Shown: positions 58,258 to 64,000 of the stretch, piece by piece
How positions within the stretch are numbered: the stretch's first letter is position 1
Layout: every line of letters begins with the position of its first letter
NCBI GenBank assembly: GCA_030998225.1
Contig: JAPYXD010000466.1
Span: 4,195,001 to 4,259,000 of the forward strand
Direction: 5' to 3'
Length of the DNA stretch: 64,000 nt
Source: Diplolepis rosae
Taxonomy: Eukaryota; Arthropoda; Insecta; Hymenoptera; Diplolepididae
Position numbers and translations under genes: made by a program
Notes under the pieces: model-generated
What the model saw: only the letters and a program-made list of their open reading frames with translations
What the model was told of the DNA's origin: nothing
The model's database searches: none

Positions 58258-58789
58258 AATCTATATAAAAATATCATAGTTATTTTGCATAATAGCAATA
58301 TAATGACTAAACTAAGTCTATATAAAAAATATTACCGTTACCTTGGTCTAAAAACAATAACATATGTAAGATTTGTCAATCATTGTCACACTTAGTAGTC
58401 ACCTCAAAATTATTCATAATTAAAATTTTAATATACTCTCATCAATACAAGGTCACTTACATAATAGCTATTTTTAAAACATTATAACATTTTTAGTAGG
58501 TCAAATATAAAATTAAATTAAATAGATATGGGAGCAAGAGAAACATGCTCTGCTCTCAAGTTAAAATTTGAAACTGACAATTATAATTTGAGCAACATAT
58601 ACACAGTGACTAGGTGAAATTGTTGTGAATTACATTAACAGAGAAACGATGATAAACATAGATAAACGAATAATAATAAGGATCGAGAACTAATGTATTT
58701 TTGAAATTGAAATAAAATTTGAAAAAGCAGTCTATATTAATTGTTAATTATTTGTTATAATTCATTTGATTGTTATTAAATTGTTAACA

Positions 58790-59404
58790 TGTTTTTAAAT
58801 TTTTGTAAGAAAAGAGATCCAATAACATATTATAAGATTTATTAGGATTCTCAATATCTGTAATTTTTTTAATACTATTGCTACCTTCTTTTTCCATATA
58901 AACCATTTCAGCAAAATTTGTTTCATTATGTAACACTGATGTTTTTTTTCATGGAAAACAATGATTAGTATCATCTCCATTTTCTGTTAGGTTTTTGCTG
59001 ATAGCATTATGATATTTCTCATTTAACTTAATATTATCAAAATTTTCCTTTCTTCGAATTCTCAAGGGACGTTTAGTTTGGCTTATATAACATTTTCCAC
59101 ATTTGCAATTAATTTTGTAAACTACGTTTTTCTTATCCATCCTATCTAATGGATCTTTACCCAATTTAATGGATTTACTTAATTTTGTACCACTGTGAAA
59201 GATAGTTCTCACACCCAACTTATTAAGAAATCTTTTTATATTTCCTGAAATATTACCATAATATGGAAAAGAAATAATTGGTTTTTGGAAAAGTTGTGAG
59301 TTGCCATCAATAACCTTTGATATTAGATTGTTCTTTTTGATATGGATTTCATGAATTCTATTCTTAATATGTTTGTTAATAATTTCTGAAGCAAAATTGT
59401 TCAA
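58790..59404 (-). pseudogene. Penelope GIY-YIG endonuclease domain, frameshifted
   Basis: Nicks target DNA for Penelope integration. Visible core: VVYKINCKCGKCYISQTKRP, with Cys residues of the inserted zinc motif and the Arg-rich catalytic strand (KRPLRIRRKE). The second core Gly of YIG is replaced by Ser (YIS). The frame stops near 58949 after DDTNHCFP and resumes in another frame (VLHNETNFAEMVYMEKEG), with the catalytic Glu region, to a stop near 58790. Typical position C-terminal to the RT. Confidence 0.85.
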
Positions 59405-59459
59405 GAAAAAATAGTCAAAAACTGTCCTTAAATGATCCTGGTGGAATCTCTTATCTGAA

Positions 59460-60921
59460 AGTAAAATTGCCTGATCAACAAGTTTTTAATAACCCCAATT
59501 TTTTGGTGTGTAGGATGTTTCGAAAAAAAATGTAGAAATCTAGCAGAATCCGTATCTTTACGATACCAATTGGTTAAATCGAATTATCGTGGTTCCTAAT
59601 GAGGCTGATGTTTAGGAAGTTAAGGGGAGGTTCTACACTTCAGCGGGAAAATCGGGCCTATTTTTCGGAAATGAATTACAAAGGATCTACTGAAGATATC
59701 AAAACAAATTTTTTTTTATTTAATGATACATCCTTTCACTTTAAATCTGTATTTTTGCAAATTTTCAAACAATAATTCCGCGACCTTGAAACGTCTTTGA
59801 ACTTGTCGCTACCAAAAACAACATGGGTGTCATTGTTGTATCACATCGACCAGTTGGGTTATCTGAAATAAAAAAAATGAAATATTATTTGATTGAGGGC
59901 GGTGTTGGCTTGGATCGGCCGAGCACGATTTTAAAAATTTAAATTTTTAAAATTTTTATAGCCCCGAATAGGTAAAAAAATTAGGTGAAATTTCAAACTT
60001 TTAATTTAATATTGCCTCATTTGAACAAATTTGATGTAGCGAAAAATTCGCTTCGGCCGATCATAGCCAATACCGGCCTCAATCAAAACATATTTTATTT
60101 TTTTGATTTCAGATAACCCAACTGGTCGATGTGATACAACAATGACACCCATGTTGTTTTTGGTAGCGACAAGTTCAAAGACATTCCAAGGTCGCGGAAT
60201 TCATGTTTGAAAATTTGAAAAAATACAGATTTAAAGTGAAAGGATGTATCTTCAAATAAAAAAAAAATCAGTGTTGATATCTTTAGTAGATCCTTTGCAA
60301 TTCATTTCCGAAAAATAGGCCCGATTTTCCCGCTGAAGTGTAGAACCTCCCCTTAAGAGAGTTGTTTTTTTCTACTTTATAAGTAAATTTTAATCTGGCA
60401 GCATATGAATTAAACACTGAGGTTACAATTTCTATTTTGTTATTTAGAATTAGGATTACAGTGTCATCAACATATCTAAAATATAGTGGAATTATAAAAT
60501 CAAAATTACTCAGACAGTTCTCTTCCAAATCTTGCATAACAATATCAGCAATTATTGGAGAAATCGGAGACCCCATAGGAGTTACATAAGTTTATTTGTA
60601 AAAATATTTATCGTACTGAAAAAAGGTTAAATCCATTAATAATTTAATGCCATCTTTAAATTCTTCTAGTGGAAGTGCTGTAAATTTGCAAATGTGGTTC
60701 CATCTTTTTTCAATGCCTGTGAGAACCAAATGAATAGGAACATTTGTAAACAAAAAAGAAACATCCAAAGAAACCATAACATAATTATGATGAATTTTAA
60801 AATTTTTAATTCTGTTAATTATATCAATCGAATTTTTTATAAAGGAATTAGGTTTCAGTAACGATTCACTCCAAATATTATTCAAAGTTTTTGAAAGAAA
60901 ATATGTAGGAGAATCAATACA
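59460..60921 (-). pseudogene. Penelope-like reverse transcriptase, broken
   Basis: RNA-dependent DNA polymerase. Motifs in order: DSPTYFLSKTL, YVMVSLDVSFLFTNVP (motif A), MGSPISPIIADIVMQDLE (motif B), LYFRYVDDTVILI (motif C), FTYKVEKNNSL, then (past the MITE) NFLNISLIRNHDN and KLVDQAILLSDKRFHQ. Breaks: a TAA at about 60592 before the GSPIS motif, a TAA after HDNSI, and further frame changes around 59480-59520. Deleting the MITE with one TTAA restores the frame NNSLNFLNISLIRN exactly. Confidence 0.88.
59624..60352. mobile_element. TTAA-flanked MITE with ~245-bp TIRs inside Penelope
   Basis: Ends ggggaggttctacacttcag and the inverse (ctgaagtgtagaacctcccc), arms about 240-250 bases and over 90 percent paired by eye. 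Flanked by TTAA at 59620-59623 and 60353-60356. No coding. TTAA duplication fits piggyBac or Kolobok; the TIR differs from the TTAA element at 13926-15841, so they are different families. Confidence 0.9.
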
Positions 60922-60923
60922 TG

Positions 60924-61720
60924 TGTTACGTCAAAAACGTAACATTTATCTTCTTTAAAGATCTCCTCGTTTTATGTGAGGATCGAAAGGATCCTCTCTA
61001 AGGGATGAGGAATAGTCAGTAAATGAGAAGGATTGATCATATAAATATATTTATTAACAAAAGTATTTTAAGTAAGCACCATTAAAAAAGATGGACGTGA
61101 ATATATAAAAGTTGAAATACTTAGTGATTAGTCTGGCTTGGAAATTGGTCGGTGATGAAATGAGTCCAGTAGATTGGATGTGAATCCTTGAGTCCTCACT
61201 TGTAGACGTTGGAATAATTTCAGTCAGATCGGAAATTTGTGGTCCAGTCGGTTAAGATAGTCGATTCGCTGATCCCAGGTTTTAGAGAGAATTTGGAACC
61301 TAGGCGGAAATCCTTACAACCGGCGCGGTACCGTTCCGGTTGTAACCCGTGAGTAATGCCAGTGCTGCCGATCAGCACTGTTCCAAGCGTTGGCACACTA
61401 TGGGGGCGGCACGTATTTTACGTCATTTTTGACGTGTCTTTTTAATTCAAGTTTTTCAATAGGGACCTTTTCCATATTTGGTATTGAAGCTTAAGATCGG
61501 ATGAGTTGTCTTTTCCGATGACTCACGCTGCAATGAAATTTATTACCTGGCATTAATGTCACAGCCAAATATATCAATTCTATTTCAATCTGCCTTTCGA
61601 TTTTAACGATCTTCCTATTTCTTATTAGATCTTGCTGTATCTTGAGTCGATATAATCACGCACGCGGTAATGTTGCCTTGATCCCTTCCTTGGTTCCTTA
61701 ATTTGTTTCTTACTCTAACA
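60924..61720 (-). repeat. Solo LTR related to the LTR at 20006
   Basis: Minus strand: starts tgttagagtaagaaac, carries gatcttcctatttctt, ggctgtgacattaatgccag, accaaatatggaaaagg and cttagagaggatcc, and ends cgtttttgacgtaaca, all matching the LTR at 20006-21367. The first ~25 bases (tgtcacgtcccgcgact) are missing and only one of the three tandem units is present; the middle is replaced by a GC-richer unrelated ~150 bases. No internal region lies on either side, and no clear target duplication. Confidence 0.75.
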
Positions 61721-63370
61721 ATTGTATTGTATCAGAAATTTCATTGAAACATATTTATTGGAATTAACATTTTTAATGTCTTTGTTGTAAAAAATAAAAA
61801 GAATTATAACAATATGATACATAAATCTATAATAACAAAAGATAAGAACTGAGCACACCGATCAAATAAGGGCCTCTCCGCTCGAAAACGGGTAGAAGTA
61901 TTGTCCACTGTCCAAACCGAGGCGAAAAATTTCTTTTTCAAAAAAACGTTAAACAAAGAATACTGTGATGTTCAGCTCAATAAAGCGCATCTTCTTTGTT
62001 ATATTAATTTTCTTCCCTGATAATTTGTTTATTCGCTGTAAAATAAACAATAGGTTTTTTCATACCTTCGAAAATCAATACCGTTTGGAACTAAAATTGC
62101 CGAAACTCAACTAATATTCAACCGATTTTGTTGAAATTTGGTTTGTGAATTCCCATGACGCTATACTTGGCACCGAATTCATAGAATTTTCGAAAAATAT
62201 GACATTATTATTATTATTTATTAATTTATCAGCAGCGGTTGCAAAGCAATCAATTTTTTTTTGACATGCGAGGAAGTTTTTTCCTATTGAAGCTAGGAAA
62301 AACTTCCAGCGGAGGAATTGGTAAGGATCGTTTGAAAAAGTTTTTGGAAAAAGTGATGTTGGTTGAAGTAATACTTGATGAGATAGAAACGTTTTACTGA
62401 GAACGCGGAACGCGCTTCGACGCGCGCCCGTTGACTTCGTGCCCGTATTAAAAAAAAATACATTTACTTTGCATGCAATTGAACGATGGTTGTTAAAAAA
62501 TTTATTTTGAACATTCACAATGAAACTGTTGATAAGTTTCATCAGTTACAAAACCACTGACACTTATCTCTTTCAACTTATAATCTTAGACATATTACAA
62601 CTTCTGACATTGCGAAATTCAAAAAGCGTCGCAAATTATGCAATATAATTTAAAATTATGTCTTTCATACAAAATAATAGAAAATGACCGGATTAATGTA
62701 TTCATAAAATTTTTTATTACGCGCTTCTACATTTTGTAATTACATCTTTTTTTATTCTATATTTGTATTCGTTGGGAATACATGCTCAGCGATGAGATAA
62801 TTAATTTATTCCGAAAACTGCACTAGATAACGCTTTTATTTGAAATATAAACTATGCATTTAAAATTACTAGTTTCTTTTAATTTAGAGAATTTTGATTT
62901 TGATTGGTGTGCTCAATTTGGAAGTATTACATCGTTGATTACACATATATATATATATATATATACTAATAATATTTAGAAAAAATTTATTTGTTAGTAA
63001 TTTTACAAATTTGCAAACAATATGATTGCTGATAAAAATGGAGAAATTATAAAAATTTATTAATCAGATATAAAATATTGAAAAGTAATTTTCCAGTATT
63101 ACGATCGTTACTGTATACATTAGTGAAAAGAACCTGAGAGCACTATACATCATTGGTTGTATATAAAAGAGAACTTGAAAATTTTGAATAATTTGATAAA
63201 TACTTGCTAGATTAAGAAGTTTAATTTACTCTGAAAAAAAAACCATAAAATATATTGAAATTTTTTCATTGCAATTTGGAGGTTCAGTGAGCTTCTCGAA
63301 TCTCTGAAATAGAAAAAACAAGATTAGAATAAAATTTCAAAAGATCTTTTTGTTTAAAACATCCCGTGCA
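61721..63370. other. AT-rich stretch, no gene seen
   Basis: Contains an inverse match (about 61853-61880) to 16185-16215 and tgattggtgtgctcaattt at 62900. A 143-codon minus frame at 62111-62542 has no recognisable family and a run of five Asn, and is not supported. TA microsatellite at 62940-62965. Confidence 0.45.
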
Positions 63371-63374
63371 GAAA

Positions 63375-63540
63375 TTTTGGTGGGGCGCCAATTGGGCCCC
63401 GATCAGGAAAAATGTGGCCCCGATAGGGTAATCTGTCTAGCGCCAGACCAGTAATGAAACGCCCTACCCGATCGGACCCAGATCTGGGCCTGTAAAATGG
63501 GGGCCCGATCTGGTCCAGATATGGCCCCTTCTAATAGTGT
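63375..63540. repeat. GGCCCGATC-rich repeat fragment
   Basis: An isolated GC-rich block in AT-rich DNA with many ggccccgat, gggcccgatctgg and cccgatcgg words in both orientations. Low sequence complexity and partial palindromes suggest a MITE or satellite fragment. No duplication found. Confidence 0.5.
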
Positions 63541-64000
63541 ATTTCTACAAATAGTAAAATTTAAAGGCTTTTCGTTTAATAACAATAAATAGTTGGTTCA
63601 AACAAATTTATTTCATAAATTCAGATTAGTGATGCAACAGTATGATTAAAAGTATAAAAACAGTATAATCTTCAAACCCATCTTCAAAGTCTGTAGAACT
63701 ATTCGATTGTTACGCATCTAAAAATAAATTACATTATTAGTAATTTTCTTTCTAATAAATTCACTTTGGACAATTGAATATATGATATAAAAAATAATGA
63801 AACATAATAACGTTATACATTTAAAATTATAATTTTCTTTTCAAATTACTGTTAATAAAAAAATATTTCAAGTAATAATCTAGTTCATTACAATTTTAGG
63901 ATTTATGTAATGAATCTAGTGAATTAACTTAGCTTGATCTACTTGTATAATGCGGATATAAGAAATCTCACCAACGATTCTGCGCTTCCGAACTCGCCAT
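63541..64000. other. AT-rich end of window, no gene seen
   Basis: No reading frame, tRNA or repeat partner was recognised. Confidence 0.4.

Larger units (their letters stand above)
58160..60921 (-). mobile_element. Penelope-like element, inactive, split by a MITE
   Basis: Minus strand: reverse transcriptase (60921 to 59460, interrupted at 59620-60356 by a TTAA-flanked MITE) followed by a GIY-YIG endonuclease (59404 to about 58790) and a 3' region with a ribozyme-like motif near 58220-58257. This RT-plus-GIY-YIG order defines Penelope-like elements. The 5' end is cut at 60921 by an LTR. Several stops and frameshifts make it inactive. Confidence 0.88.

Noticed and set aside
62111..62542. 143-codon minus-strand gene
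   Set aside because: No domain, signal peptide or repeat origin recognised; composition is like its AT-rich surroundings and there is no splice or promoter support.

Overview
The window looks like a piece of an AT-rich insect nuclear genome, probably from a hymenopteran. The evidence is one intron-containing host gene whose product reads as the SANT-domain chromatin protein Cramped, a nuclear copy of insect-type mitochondrial DNA, and a dense nested load of arthropod-type mobile elements. The order assignment is an inference; the sequence itself only secures 'insect'.

Layout. 1-5.6 kb: AT-rich DNA with dispersed repeats and foldback elements. 5.79-6.98 kb: a 90-bp satellite array that runs into a dead Gypsy-type LTR element (7.06-12.1 kb, 3' LTR fragment at 13.6 kb). 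12.6-16.2 kb: two inverted copies of one dispersed repeat; the second is interrupted by a TTAA-flanked element that itself carries a foldback and a truncated LINE tail. 16.6-17.9 kb: a mariner element with DD41D spacing and TA target duplications. 20.0-24.9 kb: a second, internally deleted element of the first Gypsy family, with LTR, tRNA-Gly primer site, a gag-like ORF and a collapsed pol. 26.6-34.7 kb: a mitochondrial insertion (nad2, trnY, probable trnV, cox1) with nad2 split by a nearly full-length R1-clade LINE (27.4-33.0 kb, 14-bp target duplication). 34.7-40.0 kb: a 5'-truncated, env-bearing Gypsy element. 40.4 kb: a solo LTR. 42.4-45.6 kb: MITEs and foldback elements, one of hAT type just upstream of the host gene. 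45.9-52.7 kb: the cramped homologue, 10 coding exons predicting 776 aa, with transposon debris in its large intron. 55.9-58.1 kb: foldback elements. 58.2-60.9 kb: a dead Penelope-like element with reverse transcriptase and GIY-YIG endonuclease, split by a TTAA-flanked MITE. 60.9-61.7 kb: a solo LTR related to the one at 20 kb. 61.7-64 kb: AT-rich DNA without a recognisable gene.

Only cramped looks like a functional host gene. The rest is mobile DNA in several layers of insertion, and several insertions can be proved here because the empty target site is visible in another copy, or because removing the insert restores an open reading frame (LINE in nad2, MITE in Penelope, solo LTR in repeat C, TTAA element in repeat A). 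All reading was by eye, so repeat edges are approximate unless a target duplication is quoted.
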